NCBI RefSeq assembly: GCF_000156195.1
Contig: NZ_GG688321.1
Location: 164,274 to 228,273, forward strand
DNA length: 64,000 nt
Reading direction: 5' to 3'
Origin: Bacteroides finegoldii DSM 17565
GTDB lineage: Bacteria; Bacteroidota; Bacteroidia; Bacteroidales; Bacteroidaceae
Shown here: piece after piece, positions 1 to 9,073 of the stretch
How positions within the stretch are numbered: the first letter of the stretch is position 1
How the letters are laid out: each line of letters opens with the position of its first letter
Made by a program: the position numbers and the translations under genes
The notes under the pieces: model-generated
What the model was told of the DNA's origin: nothing
Seen by the model: only the letters and a program-made list of their open reading frames with translations
The model's database searches: none

Positions 1-1095
1 AAATATCGAAACGAACAACAAGGAGCTGCGGCTAACAAGCAGCTGATTCAGTCGCAAAAGCTGGAGGCTAGAACGGACAACAATCTGCCCGATCCTACGC
101 TTTCCTATGCACACCTCTGGGGCTCGAAAGATAAAAGTGAAACAATCGGTGAGCTGGTGGTTTCGCAGAGCTTCGACTTCCCCAGCTTATACGCCACGCG
201 CAACAAGCTGAACCGTCTGAAAATCGGAGCTTACGACAGCCAGGCGGATGTCTTCCGGCAGGAGAAGTTATTGCAGGCAAAGGAACTTTGCCTGGACATC
301 ATTATGCTTCGCCAGCAGAAGCAGATTTTAGAAGAACGCCTGCGCAATGCGGAAGAACTTGCTAAAATGTACGCCAAACGCCTGCAGACAGGAGATGCCA
401 ATGCGCTCGAAACGAACAAGATCAATCTGGAGTTGCTGAATGTCAAGACGGAAGTGTCTCTGAACGAAACGGCGCTGCGCAATAAATTGCAGGAATTGAG
501 TACGTTGAACGGAAATCTTCCAGTTGTTTTCGAGGAGAGCCAATACCCGGCCGTGCCTTTCCCGACTGATTATCAGATACTGAAATCGGAGGTGTTATCG
601 ACGGACCGCACGTTGATGGCGCTTGGCAACGAGAGCCTCGTCGCCCGCAAACAAATTGCTGTCAACAAGTCGCAATGGTTGCCGAAACTGGAACTGGGCT
701 ACCGCCGGAACACGGAATCGGGTACTCCTTTCAACGGCCTAGTGGTGGGATTCTCTTTCCCTCTTTTTGAAAACCGGAACAAGGTGAAGATTGCCAAAGC
801 ACAGGCTCTGAACATCGATCTGCAAAGGGATAATGCCGCCTTGCAGGTAGAATCCGAACTGGCACAGCTTTACCGGGAAGCCAAAACGCTTCATGCTTCT
901 ATGGAGGAGTACACGAGGACTTTCCGGTCGCAACAAGATCTTGCCTTGCTCAAACAGGCCTTGACCGGAGGACAAATCAGCATGATTGAGTACTTTGTGG
1001 AGGTGTCCGTGCTCTATCAGAGCCACCAGAATTATCTGCAACTGGAAAATCAATACCAGAAGGCAATGGCGCGGATCTACAAGAGCAAATTATAA
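1..1095 (+). CDS. TolC/CzcC-type outer-membrane efflux protein, 3' part
   Basis: The frame is open from the first base of the window, so the start lies upstream; about 364 residues are visible. The protein is rich in long amphipathic alpha helices (for example around 240-520, with EERLRNAEELAKMYAKRL). It then has short beta-strand stretches such as PFNGLVVGFSFPLF and a second helical repeat near the end. This is the usual two-repeat layout of TolC-family channels that export metals or drugs with an RND pump and a periplasmic adaptor. The partner genes would be expected outside the window on the left or elsewhere. The substrate cannot be told from this part. The gene ends at a TAA just before a strong terminator. 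Confidence 0.85.
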   Translation, partial: KYRNEQQGAAANKQLIQSQKLEARTDNNLPDPTLSYAHLWGSKDKSETIGELVVSQSFDFPSLYATRNKLNRLKIGAYDSQADVFRQEKLLQAKELCLDIIMLRQQKQILEERLRNAEELAKMYAKRLQTGDANALETNKINLELLNVKTEVSLNETALRNKLQELSTLNGNLPVVFEESQYPAVPFPTDYQILKSEVLSTDRTLMALGNESLVARKQIAVNKSQWLPKLELGYRRNTESGTPFNGLVVGFSFPLFENRNKVKIAKAQALNIDLQRDNAALQVESELAQLYREAKTLHASMEEYTRTFRSQQDLALLKQALTGGQISMIEYFVEVSVLYQSHQNYLQLENQYQKAMARIYKSKL

Positions 1096-1126
1096 ATATA
1101 AAAGGTATTTATCTACTTATGAAAGT

Positions 1127-1170
1127 AAACAGGATAAGATTTATCGAGCTGATCTTATCCTGTTTTTTTT
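1127..1170. terminator. Bidirectional intrinsic terminator
   Basis: A 13-14 bp inverted repeat (AACAGGATAAGAT / ATCTTATCCTGTT) is followed by eight T on the + strand and preceded by A-rich sequence. It separates the convergent efflux gene and the rRNA methyltransferase gene and can serve both. Confidence 0.85.
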
Positions 1171-1186
1171 AATTGTGCCGAGAAAT

Positions 1187-2704
1187 TTACAGTATCCGAA
1201 GTTCCTCCGGCAGATAGCCGCTACGAATGCGCCATTCCTGCGGATAAAGATTGTTAGCCCGGTTGCCGATATTTTTCACGAAGCCCAACGGGACGCCTCT
1301 ATAAGTAAGCAACACGAACCCGCGAGCCACCGCAGCAGGAAGTACAATAGCTTCTTTGCGCAAATAAGCTATCGCCTGCTCATAGCTAATGTCCTCAACG
1401 GCAAAAGCGCCGTCACGCAACAGCACAGGGCACAGTGCCAGCGCATGAGCGGGAACCAAATCTCGCCCTTTCACTTCACCCACCGACACACCGGACTGGA
1501 TCACTTTCAAATTCTGTCGAAGTGCTTCCAACTCTTCCAGACGAGCATTGGGAAAGGCGTAAACGGTTTCCGCATCGGTCAGAAGAGAATAGTTGCCGAT
1601 GTCCCTCACCCAACTCCGGGCTACGTCCATCAATTCTTTAGCGACAGGCGGGACTCCTTTCCCAGCGTGTTTCCCTTTTTTCTTTGCAGCTCGCGCTATC
1701 GTAGATTTTGAGATTGCAGACTTCTGTGAATTGATGGTTTCCCATGCCTTCTTCGTTTCGTTGTCATCTGTTTCTATGCACGGTTTCCGAAGAACAGCCA
1801 GAAAGAATCCCTCTCCTTTCGTTTTATGGGGGAAGAAGTGATAGACGGGAATGCCCTCCAAATGAACGGTCCCGGTCGATTCATCTTTCAACAGATTTCC
1901 TGTTATATTCCATTCTTCCCGAACTTCCAACGGCAGCAGTTCCGCCCCGAACTCTTGCTGAATCCAGCGTACGTTTTCTTCATCTTCTTTTGTATTAAAG
2001 GTACAGGTACTATATATAAGAATGCCTCCGGGCTTCAGACAAGGCCAAATATCAGCAATAATCCTCCGCTGTCTCTGCCAGCAAATCTCTACATTCTCCG
2101 GGGTCCATTCTTCTATCGCCACAGGGTCTTTGCGGAACATTCCTTCACCGGAACAAGGAACGTCGGTGAGAATTACATCAAAAAAAGACGGTAAAGCCGA
2201 GAAATCCGCCGGATCATTATTAGTAACCACCACATCCGGATGTCCCCACTTCGCAAGATTTTCCGCCAAAACCTGTGAACGGTTTCGTATGACTTCATTA
2301 GCCACCAGCAGGCTTCCTTCGGGCAGCACGCTACGGGCATGGGTAGACTTTCCACCGGGAGCGGCGCAAAGATCCAACATTATTGCCGGTTCTTTGATGT
2401 ATTGGCGTAATGCCTGCTCTACAAACATCGAGGAGGCCTCCTGAACATAGAAACAACCGGCATGAAACAACGGATCGAATGTAAAAGTCAGGCGTTCGTC
2501 CAGATAAACCCCTTCGGACGACCAAGGAACTCGGTCGAAAGGAGAATGGACAGCAGATAACCCTTCATCCTGCACTTTCCATTTTTCATTGTTAAAGCGG
2601 ATACTGACAGGTGGTTCTTGCTGCAGGGCAACGGCCAGTTTTTCATATTCTTCTTCACCTAATAAAGAGCGGGTATAGTCTACAAAAGAAGCGGGTAATT
2701 CCAT
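1187..2704 (-). CDS. rsmF: RsmF/NOL1-NOP2-Sun family rRNA (cytosine-5) methyltransferase
   Basis: The 505-residue protein has the SAM-binding motif LDLCAAPGGKS (about 110-120), the motif DVPCSGEGMFRK (181-192) with the release cysteine, and YSTCTF (231-236) with the catalytic cysteine. These are the marks of RNA m5C methyltransferases. The long C-terminal part after residue 300, containing a basic stretch AARAAKKKGKHAGK and then a PUA-like region, fits E. coli RsmF (16S rRNA m5C1407), which is of similar length. The exact target base is inferred from the family only. The start is ATG at 2704, about 30 bases downstream of a -7 box on this strand (2732-2739). Confidence 0.88.
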   Translation of the reverse strand: MELPASFVDYTRSLLGEEEYEKLAVALQQEPPVSIRFNNEKWKVQDEGLSAVHSPFDRVPWSSEGVYLDERLTFTFDPLFHAGCFYVQEASSMFVEQALRQYIKEPAIMLDLCAAPGGKSTHARSVLPEGSLLVANEVIRNRSQVLAENLAKWGHPDVVVTNNDPADFSALPSFFDVILTDVPCSGEGMFRKDPVAIEEWTPENVEICWQRQRRIIADIWPCLKPGGILIYSTCTFNTKEDEENVRWIQQEFGAELLPLEVREEWNITGNLLKDESTGTVHLEGIPVYHFFPHKTKGEGFFLAVLRKPCIETDDNETKKAWETINSQKSAISKSTIARAAKKKGKHAGKGVPPVAKELMDVARSWVRDIGNYSLLTDAETVYAFPNARLEELEALRQNLKVIQSGVSVGEVKGRDLVPAHALALCPVLLRDGAFAVEDISYEQAIAYLRKEAIVLPAAVARGFVLLTYRGVPLGFVKNIGNRANNLYPQEWRIRSGYLPEELRIL

Positions 2705-2731
2705 TTTTCATTTATTAATTTCCGCAAATAT

Positions 2732-2739
2732 CAAAAATA
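2732..2739 (-). promoter_or_regulatory. Bacteroides -7 box for rsmF
   Basis: On the minus strand the sequence is TATTTTTG, matching TAnnTTTG, about 28 bases before the rsmF start. No good -33 TTTG is seen. Confidence 0.5.
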
Positions 2740-2813
2740 TTTCGTCTCTTTGCAACTTTCTAAGTCATTAACTACGTCTAACAAACAAAGAAACAAATTA
2801 AAAAACGATCTAT

Positions 2814-3389
2814 ATGAAAAATTTTCTACTTGCTTTGATGGTTGTATTGACCACTTGCACACTGGCTGTCGCTCAAAATCAGAATCCTGTTGCCCACGAC
2901 TCCATCAGTCAGGCGGAACCGACTCTGGTAGTTGACACAGACACAACCGACTCTATCGCCAAAGAGAATGTTACTGCTACGGACACAAGTAATCATAGCG
3001 TTCTGTACAGCCTATCCAATGCGATGGAGGATGTTCTGATTCCTATCATCGCAATCATTGCAGTCTTCGGTTTTCCGGTGTTTATCCTATTCATCATTTT
3101 CTTCTTCCGCTACAAGAACCGGAAAGCCCGCTATCGCCTTGTCGAACAGGCTCTTGCTGCCGGACAACCGCTTCCGGAAGATTTCCTCAAGGAGGACAAG
3201 CCGAATGATCCGCGTACGCAAGGCATCAAAAACATCTTTACGGGAATCGGACTTTTCATCTTCCTCTGGGCTATTACCGGTGAATTTTCAATCGGCACTA
3301 TCGGTCTGCTAATCACTTTCATGGGAATCGGAAAGTGGATCATCGGTAGAAAGAAAGATGAAAATCAAGAGAATGACAGTCAAAGATGA
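2814..3389 (+). CDS. DUF6249-like inner-membrane protein
   Basis: The 191-residue protein begins with a signal peptide (MKNFLLALMVVLTTCTLAVAQ). A low-complexity Thr/Asp/Ser segment (about 22-65) follows, then a first membrane helix (about 77-100, VLIPIIAIIAVFGFPVFILF), a basic cytoplasmic stretch (FRYKNRKARYR), and two further helices near 140-180. This resembles the DUF6249 family, whose function is unknown. Its stop overlaps the start of the sigma factor gene by four bases (ATGA), so the two are probably translationally coupled. It may therefore sense or anchor something for that sigma factor; this is an inference from the operon only. Confidence 0.7.
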   Translation: MKNFLLALMVVLTTCTLAVAQNQNPVAHDSISQAEPTLVVDTDTTDSIAKENVTATDTSNHSVLYSLSNAMEDVLIPIIAIIAVFGFPVFILFIIFFFRYKNRKARYRLVEQALAAGQPLPEDFLKEDKPNDPRTQGIKNIFTGIGLFIFLWAITGEFSIGTIGLLITFMGIGKWIIGRKKDENQENDSQR

Positions 3390-3931
3390 ATCAACTCAAT
3401 GATATATCGCTAGTCGCGCAGGTCGTGGTGTTCAGAAACACTAAGGCCTTCGACCAGTTGGTGAAGAAGTACCAATCACCGGTCCGGCGGTTCTTCCTGA
3501 ATCTGACTTGCGGAGACAGCGAATTGAGTGACGACCTGGCACAAGACACGTTTATCAAAGCGTATACAAATATTGCTTCTTTCAGAAATTTGTCCAGCTT
3601 CTCCACGTGGCTGTATCGAATTGCTTACAATATATTTTATGATTATATTCGCAGCCGCAAAGAAACAGCAGACCTTGACGCCAGAGAAATAGACGCCGCC
3701 AACAGTGCCGAACAGGAAAACATCGGTCAAAAGATGGATATCTACCGATCGCTCAAGACGCTTAAAGAAATAGAAAGAACCTGCATCACACTTTTTTATA
3801 TGGAAGATTTAAGTATCGAAAAGATTGCGGGAATTACAGGAATACCGACAGGAACGGTGAAAAGCCATCTGTCGCGTGGAAAAGAAAAGTTAGCAACGTA
3901 TTTAAAACAAAACGGTTATGACAAAAATTGA
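3386..3931 (+). CDS. ECF-type RNA polymerase sigma factor
   Basis: The protein has 181 residues. Sigma region 2 is seen at about 20-92 (DDLAQDTFIKAY, then FSTWLYRIAYNIFYDYIR) and region 4 at about 125-175 with a helix-turn-helix (LSIEKIAGITGIPTGTVKSHLSRGKEKL). There is no region 1 or 3, which is the ECF pattern. It overlaps the upstream membrane protein by 4 bases and the downstream small membrane protein by 14 bases, so the three form a tight operon. No FecR-type anti-sigma is present. The small downstream protein may take that role. Regulated genes cannot be told from the window. Confidence 0.9.
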   Translation: MNQLNDISLVAQVVVFRNTKAFDQLVKKYQSPVRRFFLNLTCGDSELSDDLAQDTFIKAYTNIASFRNLSSFSTWLYRIAYNIFYDYIRSRKETADLDAREIDAANSAEQENIGQKMDIYRSLKTLKEIERTCITLFYMEDLSIEKIAGITGIPTGTVKSHLSRGKEKLATYLKQNGYDKN

Positions 3932-4250
3932 AAATGACGAGAAGCTTTTGAAGGATTTCTTCACGGCTAACAAACAGGAAATAGCTGATAATGGCTTCAG
4001 CCGCCGTGTCATGCATCGCTTGCCCGATCGTAGCAATTGGTTGGCACGCATCTGGAACGCTGCCGTGGTGGTTGCGGGCGCTGTGCTTTTCATTTGGATG
4101 GGCGGCTTGGAAGCTGCTTGGGGAACAATCAGAGAAGTGTTCATAAGCATGATTAATCAAGGCACTGCGGAGCTGGATCCGAAATCGATTATTATCGCCT
4201 CTGTCGTCCTGGTATTTATGGCAACACGAAAAGTTGCATCGATGGCATAA
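3918..4250 (+). CDS. DUF5056-like small membrane protein, possible anti-sigma partner
   Basis: The 110-residue protein has a charged soluble N-terminus (MTKIENDEKLLKDFFTANKQEIADNGFSRRVMHRLP) and two predicted membrane helices (about 42-68 and 88-105). A short soluble head followed by membrane helices, together with translational coupling to an ECF sigma gene, is what a small membrane anti-sigma would look like. I know the family only as a domain of unknown function in Bacteroides. The anti-sigma role is an inference. Confidence 0.65.
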   Translation: MTKIENDEKLLKDFFTANKQEIADNGFSRRVMHRLPDRSNWLARIWNAAVVVAGAVLFIWMGGLEAAWGTIREVFISMINQGTAELDPKSIIIASVVLVFMATRKVASMA

Positions 4251-4345
4251 AAGTTATCAATAGCATAAGAGTTATAAAAGCACTTCGTCTGTTAAACAAT
4301 AATAAATATACCCTTTCTCTCAAACAAGCCCAAACATAGATGTCG

Positions 4346-4353
4346 TATCTTTG
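4346..4353 (+). promoter_or_regulatory. Bacteroides -7 box before cardiolipin synthase
   Basis: TATCTTTG matches TAnnTTTG. Transcription from it would start near 4360, which places the nearest possible TTG at 4351 inside the promoter and favours the TTG start at 4387. Confidence 0.6.
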
Positions 4354-4386
4354 TTGAACTGTAAAACTAAAATAGAGAGAAAAGTT

Positions 4387-5658
4387 TTGAAATTACGTAT
4401 ATTTATTTTATTCCTGTTCCTGTCTTTATTACACGCTCAGGCAGACATCATAGACAGTCTAAAAACACAACCCAGAGACTCGATCGGACTTGCAAGTGAC
4501 TCACTTGTATTACGTTTTCTGGAAGAGTCCGGCATACCCATTTCCGACAACAATAAAGTAAAGTTACTGAAAAGCGGACGGGAAAAGTTTATCGATTTAT
4601 TCGAAGCTATCCGAGAAGCCAAACATCATATTCATCTGGAATACTTTAACTTCCGCAACGATTCCATCGCCAATGCCCTATTCGACTTGCTGGCTCAGAA
4701 AGTGAAAGAGGGGGTTGAGGTACGTGCTATGTTCGATGCTTTTGGCAACTGGTCTAACAACAAACCTCTGAAAAAGAAACATCTCAAGAAAATACGTGAG
4801 CAGGGCATTGAAATTGTAAAGTTCGATCCGTTCACATTCCCTTATATCAACCACGCTGCCCACCGCGACCATCGGAAAATAGCTGTCATTGATGGGAAAA
4901 TAGCTTATACGGGAGGCATGAATATAGCAGATTACTATATCAACGGTCTGCCTAAAATAGGGACCTGGCGTGATATGCATATGCGCATAGAGGGAGACGC
5001 GGTCAATGACTTACAGGAAATCTTCCTGACAATCTGGAACAAAGAGACCAAACAAAATGTAGGAGGAGCTGCCTACTTTCCACTCCACGAGAGCAAGACG
5101 GATAGTACCGACATCATTGTCGCAATCGTTGACCGTACTCCGAAAAAGAACAGCCGAATGCTGAGCCACGCGTATGCGATGAGTATTTATTCGGCACAAA
5201 AAAACGTTCACATCGTAAATCCTTACTTCGTGCCGACCTCTTCAATCAAAAAGGCGCTTTACCGAACCATTGATCGGGGGGTGGATGTGACAATCATGGT
5301 TTCCTCCGCTTCCGATATTCCATTTACCCCAGACGCTGCACTCTACAAACTTCACAAACTGATGAAAAGAGGGGCAACGGTCTATATGTATAACGGCGGG
5401 TTCCATCACTCTAAAATCATGATGGTCGATGATCTGTTTTGCACAGTGGGGACTGCCAATCTGAATAGCCGCAGCCTGCGGTATGACTACGAAACCAATG
5501 CTTTTATTTTTGATAAACGGATAACGGGCGAACTGAACACGATGTTTCACGAAGACATCCGGGATTGCACCCAACTGACTCCCGAATTCTGGAAAAAGCG
5601 TTCGCCCTGGAAGAAGTTCGTAGGATGGTTTGCTAATTTATTCACTCCATTTTTGTAA
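4387..5658 (+). CDS. Cardiolipin synthase / phospholipase D family protein
   Basis: Two HKD motifs mark the phospholipase D fold: HRKIAVID (about 162-169) and HSKIMMVD (about 341-348), each followed by the usual Gly/Asn stretch (GGMN, GTANLNSRS). The family joins two phosphatidylglycerol molecules into cardiolipin or acts on other phospholipids. The N-terminus (KLRIFILFLFLSLLHAQA) is a signal peptide or membrane anchor. The frame stays open to 4351, but there is no ATG. TTG at 4387 follows an AG-rich stretch and lies downstream of the predicted promoter, so I chose it, giving 423 residues. Only one membrane segment is seen, against two in E. coli ClsA, so a periplasmic or anchored form is likely. 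Confidence 0.85.
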   Translation: MKLRIFILFLFLSLLHAQADIIDSLKTQPRDSIGLASDSLVLRFLEESGIPISDNNKVKLLKSGREKFIDLFEAIREAKHHIHLEYFNFRNDSIANALFDLLAQKVKEGVEVRAMFDAFGNWSNNKPLKKKHLKKIREQGIEIVKFDPFTFPYINHAAHRDHRKIAVIDGKIAYTGGMNIADYYINGLPKIGTWRDMHMRIEGDAVNDLQEIFLTIWNKETKQNVGGAAYFPLHESKTDSTDIIVAIVDRTPKKNSRMLSHAYAMSIYSAQKNVHIVNPYFVPTSSIKKALYRTIDRGVDVTIMVSSASDIPFTPDAALYKLHKLMKRGATVYMYNGGFHHSKIMMVDDLFCTVGTANLNSRSLRYDYETNAFIFDKRITGELNTMFHEDIRDCTQLTPEFWKKRSPWKKFVGWFANLFTPFL

Positions 5659-5659
5659 T

Positions 5660-5723
5660 TTTGCATAAGCGTATATAGTCTTGAGCGAACGTATATATCA
5701 TTTTGCGCAAGCGTACGTATAGT
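5660..5723 (+). repeat. Three imperfect tandem copies upstream of thyA
   Basis: Copies near 5660-5679, 5680-5700 and 5701-5723 share a core like TTGCGCAAGCGTATATAGT, with a period of about 21 bases. They fill almost the whole interval between the cardiolipin synthase gene and thyA. Confidence 0.5.
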
Positions 5724-5741
5724 ATTTGAAATTTATTCATT

Positions 5742-6536
5742 ATGAAACAATATTTGGATTTATTAAATCGTGTATTAACCGAAGGCACAGAGAAAAGTGA
5801 CCGTACCGGAACCGGAACCATCAGCGTCTTCGGTCATCAAATGCGTTTTAACCTTGAGGACGGTTTCCCTTGCCTGACGACCAAGAAATTGCATTTAAAA
5901 TCAATTATATATGAATTACTCTGGTTCTTGCAAGGAGATACCAATGTGAAGTATCTGCAAGAGCATGGAGTACGCATCTGGAACGAATGGGCGGATGCAA
6001 ACGGTGATTTAGGGCATATTTATGGGTATCAGTGGCGTTCGTGGCCTGACTACAACGGGGGATTCATCGACCAAATCAGTGAAACGGTGGAAACGATCAA
6101 ACACAATCCGGACTCACGCCGTATCATTGTTAGCGCCTGGAATGTAGCGGACTTAGACAACATGAACTTGCCGCCTTGCCATGCCTTTTTCCAATTTTAT
6201 GTGGCGAATGGCCGATTGAGCCTGCAACTTTATCAACGCAGCGCCGATATTTTTCTAGGTGTTCCTTTCAATATCGCGTCGTATGCATTATTGTTGCAGA
6301 TGATGGCGCAAGTGACGGGACTGAAAGCAGGAGATTTCATCCATACTTTAGGGGACGCTCATATATACCTGAATCATCTGGAACAAGTGAAACTACAACT
6401 TACACGCGAGCCTCGTCCGTTACCGCAAATGAACATCAATCCGGATGTAAAAAGCATTTTCGATTTCAAATTCGAGGACTTTGAGTTAGTAAATTATGAC
6501 CCGCATCCTCACATAGCGGGTGCAGTAGCTGTATGA
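5742..6536 (+). CDS. thyA: Thymidylate synthase
   Basis: The 264 residues equal the length of E. coli ThyA. It converts dUMP and 5,10-methylene-tetrahydrofolate to dTMP and dihydrofolate. The catalytic cysteine is in [12 protein letters not shown] at position 146, the same number as in E. coli. The dUMP-binding arginines ([10 protein letters not shown], about 125-134) and [20 protein letters not shown] are also present. Dihydrofolate reductase follows after four bases and regenerates the folate that this enzyme oxidises, a classic pair. Confidence 0.98.
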   Translation: MKQYLDLLNRVLTEGTEKSDRTGTGTISVFGHQMRFNLEDGFPCLTTKKLHLKSIIYELLWFLQGDTNVKYLQEHGVRIWNEWADANGDLGHIYGYQWRSWPDYNGGFIDQISETVETIKHNPDSRRIIVSAWNVADLDNMNLPPCHAFFQFYVANGRLSLQLYQRSADIFLGVPFNIASYALLLQMMAQVTGLKAGDFIHTLGDAHIYLNHLEQVKLQLTREPRPLPQMNINPDVKSIFDFKFEDFELVNYDPHPHIAGAVAV

Positions 6537-6540
6537 CAAT

Positions 6541-7035
6541 ATGAGTAAAATATCAATAATTGCCGCCCTAGACCGCCGTAGAGCAATAGGTTTCCAAAAT
6601 AAACTCTTGTTCTGGCTGCCCAACGACTTGAAACGTTTTAAGGCATTGACTACCGGAAATACCATAGTTATGGGACGGAAAACCTTTGAGTCACTTCCGA
6701 AAGGTGCATTACCGAATCGCAGAAATGTAGTTATCTCTTCCAATCCGGCATTGCAATGTCCCGGTGCGGAAGTGTTCCCTTCGCTCACCGCCGCTTTGCA
6801 GAGTTGCAAAGAAGATGAACACGTATATATCATAGGAGGAGCAAGTATCTATCAACAAGCGTTGCCATTCGCCGACGAACTTTGTCTGACGGAAATAGAC
6901 AGTACAGCTCCCGAAGCGGATGTGTACTTTCCGGAGGTCTCTCCGGCTGTGTGGCAAGAAAAAAGCAGAGAGACTCACCCTGCGGACGAGAAACATCTCT
7001 GCTCGTATGCTTTTGTCGATTACACAAGGAAATAA
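6541..7035 (+). CDS. folA: Dihydrofolate reductase
   Basis: The 164-residue enzyme reduces dihydrofolate with NADPH to tetrahydrofolate. It shows the family's N-terminal strand (ISIIAALDRRRAIGFQN), the NADPH-binding segment TIVMGRKTFESLP (about 40-52) and the Gly-rich IIGGASIYQQALPFADELCLTEID. It starts four bases after the thyA stop and is surely co-transcribed with it. No insertion or fusion is seen, and it is the trimethoprim-target type of chromosomal DHFR. Confidence 0.96.
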   Translation: MSKISIIAALDRRRAIGFQNKLLFWLPNDLKRFKALTTGNTIVMGRKTFESLPKGALPNRRNVVISSNPALQCPGAEVFPSLTAALQSCKEDEHVYIIGGASIYQQALPFADELCLTEIDSTAPEADVYFPEVSPAVWQEKSRETHPADEKHLCSYAFVDYTRK

Positions 7036-7099
7036 CTGACTTCCGCTTAGCGCAATCTTATCATCTCATCTGTCACTATCGGTTGATGAGATGATTTGA

Positions 7100-7588
7100 C
7101 TAATCTTCATCATCATCAAAGTCTATATCTATCGGCATCTGTCGCTTGATGGCTTCATGGAAAGATATTAATGTTTCAGTACGAGCCAGACCAAGCGGCT
7201 GTAATTTATCATGAATAATGCTCAACAGGTGATGATTGTTTTTAGCGTAAATCTTGATAAACATATCATATTTTCCGGTAGTGAAATGACACTCGACTAC
7301 TTCGGGTATAGCTTCCAAAGCCTTCGTCACCGAATCAAAAGATTCAGGATCTTTCAGATATATACCGATGTAGGCACAAGTCTCATACCCTACTTTCTCA
7401 GGATCAATAATATATTCTGAACCTTTCAGGATTCCAAGATTTGTCAACTTCTGAATACGTTGATGAATGGCAGCACCGGAAACACTACACGCTCTTGCTA
7501 CTTCAAGAAAAGGAATACGCGCATTTCCTGCAATCAGTTTCAGGATTTGCTCATCCAAAATATCTATTTGATGATGTCCCATTTTCAA
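7100..7588 (-). CDS. Lrp/AsnC family transcriptional regulator
   Basis: The protein has 162 residues. An N-terminal winged helix-turn-helix (about 8-60: ILDEQILKLIAGNARIPFLEVARACSVSG) is followed by an AsnC/RAM ligand-binding domain (about 70-150: YIGIYLKDPESFDSVTKALEAIPEVVECHFTTGKYDMFIKIYAKN). The C-terminus is very acidic (DIDFDDDED). Such proteins sense amino acids and control amino-acid metabolism. It is divergent from the M64 peptidase gene. The ligand and targets cannot be deduced here. Confidence 0.93.
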   Translation of the reverse strand: MKMGHHQIDILDEQILKLIAGNARIPFLEVARACSVSGAAIHQRIQKLTNLGILKGSEYIIDPEKVGYETCAYIGIYLKDPESFDSVTKALEAIPEVVECHFTTGKYDMFIKIYAKNNHHLLSIIHDKLQPLGLARTETLISFHEAIKRQMPIDIDFDDDED

Positions 7589-7620
7589 ATCAAATTGTTT
7601 AAAACGATGAATCTTTTGTG

Positions 7621-7628
7621 CAAAGTTA
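7621..7628 (-). promoter_or_regulatory. Bacteroides -7 box for the Lrp-type regulator
   Basis: On the minus strand TAACTTTG matches TAnnTTTG, 33 bases before the start codon at 7588. Confidence 0.55.
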
Positions 7629-7701
7629 GCGATTTTTCGGCAACAAATACTATAAACTATTACTTTTATTTATAGGAGGCGGATAAGTCGCCAATAGTTT
7701 G

Positions 7702-7709
7702 TACCTTTG
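7702..7709 (+). promoter_or_regulatory. Bacteroides -7 box for the M64 peptidase gene
   Basis: TACCTTTG matches TAnnTTTG, 25 bases before the ATG at 7734. Confidence 0.6.
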
Positions 7710-7733
7710 TAAAAACATAAATATACTATTTAT

Positions 7734-9011
7734 ATGAAACAAATTTGCTGTACCATCCTACTATTCTTCGCTTTTGCAGGAAGCCATGCGCAAGATTTTG
7801 CGGATTACTTTCAGAACAAAACTTTACGAGTAGATTATATCTTTACCGGAAATGCGGAAAGACAAAATATTTACCTGGATGAATTATCGCAACTACCGTC
7901 TTGGGCAGGACGGCAACACCACCTTTCGGAACTTCCATTGGAGGGCAACGGACAAATCATCGTTAAAGATCTCGCTACTCAACAAACTATTTATAAGACT
8001 TCTTTCTCTTCACTGTTCCATGAATGGCTGAGCACAGACGAAGCAAAAGAGACTGCTAAGGGCTTCGAAAATACATTTCTCCTGCCATTTCCCAAACAGC
8101 CTGCTGAAGTGGAGATTTCTTTGTATTCTCCCCGCAAAGAGGTTATGGCACGCTACAAACACCTTGTCCGTCCGGATGATATACTGATTCATCAACGAGG
8201 CGTGTCCCACGTCACTCCGCACCGGTATCTGCTCCGGAACGGAAACGAGAAAGACTGCATTGACGTTGCCATACTTGCTGAAGGCTATACGGATAAAGAG
8301 ATGGATCTGTTTTACCAAGATGCGGAAAATGCCTGCGAAAGCCTGTTTTCGCATGAGCCGTTCCGCTCAATGAAGGACAAATTCAATATTGTTGCCGTAG
8401 CCAGCCCGTCCACCGATAGCGGTGTTAGTGTTCCTCGCGAGAATCAATGGAAACAGACGGCTGTCCACTCACACTTCGACACTTTCTATTCAGACCGCTA
8501 TCTGACTACCAGCCGAATAAAGTCTATCCATAACGCTTTGGCGGGTATCCCCTACGAGCACATTATTATCCTTGCCAACACGGACGTCTACGGCGGAGGA
8601 GGAATCTATAACTCCTACACACTGACCACCGCCCATCATCCCATGTTTAAACCAGTGGTAGTCCATGAGTTCGGCCACAGTTTTGCCGGGTTGGCTGATG
8701 AATATTTTTACGAAAACGATACCATGACGGATACTTATCCATTGGATGTCGAACCGTGGGAGCAAAATATATCAACACGGGTGGATTTTTCCTCCAAATG
8801 GGAAGATTTGCTTCCGGCAGACACTCCGATACCTACTCCTGCCAACAAATGGGAGAAGTTCCCTATCGGGGTATACGAAGGTGGAGGTTACTCTGCCAAA
8901 GGTATTTATCGCCCTGCCCATAATTGCCGCATGAAAACAAACGAATACAAGGAATTTTGTCCGGTTTGCCAACGTGCCATCCGGCGTATAATCGAATTCT
9001 ACGTTCCTTGA
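7734..9011 (+). CDS. Secreted M64 family zinc metallopeptidase
   Basis: The protein has 425 residues with a signal peptide (MKQICCTILLFFAFAGSHAQ). The zinc site HEFGH is at 311-315, followed by SFAGLADEYFY, which supplies further ligands or a support residue. A middle domain starts near 165 (CIDVAILAEGYTDKEM), typical of peptidase family M64. The family was named for a Clostridium IgA peptidase; many Bacteroides members have unknown substrates, so IgA cleavage should not be assumed. The N-terminal 140 residues form an M64-associated beta domain. It stands alone behind its own promoter and is probably periplasmic or secreted. Confidence 0.88.
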   Translation: MKQICCTILLFFAFAGSHAQDFADYFQNKTLRVDYIFTGNAERQNIYLDELSQLPSWAGRQHHLSELPLEGNGQIIVKDLATQQTIYKTSFSSLFHEWLSTDEAKETAKGFENTFLLPFPKQPAEVEISLYSPRKEVMARYKHLVRPDDILIHQRGVSHVTPHRYLLRNGNEKDCIDVAILAEGYTDKEMDLFYQDAENACESLFSHEPFRSMKDKFNIVAVASPSTDSGVSVPRENQWKQTAVHSHFDTFYSDRYLTTSRIKSIHNALAGIPYEHIIILANTDVYGGGGIYNSYTLTTAHHPMFKPVVVHEFGHSFAGLADEYFYENDTMTDTYPLDVEPWEQNISTRVDFSSKWEDLLPADTPIPTPANKWEKFPIGVYEGGGYSAKGIYRPAHNCRMKTNEYKEFCPVCQRAIRRIIEFYVP

Positions 9012-9073
9012 TGTAAGGATAAGAATGAAATTGTAAAACAGAAATATTATCTAATTTTAAAACCCCGAACCTC

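Noticed and set aside
4351..4386. Upstream TTG start for the cardiolipin synthase gene
   Set aside because: It lies within the -7 box, so the codon would not be transcribed; TTG at 4387 gives a normal signal peptide.
7734..9011. IgA-specific protease
   Set aside because: The family (M64) includes an IgA peptidase, but nothing here shows IgA specificity, so only the family call is kept.
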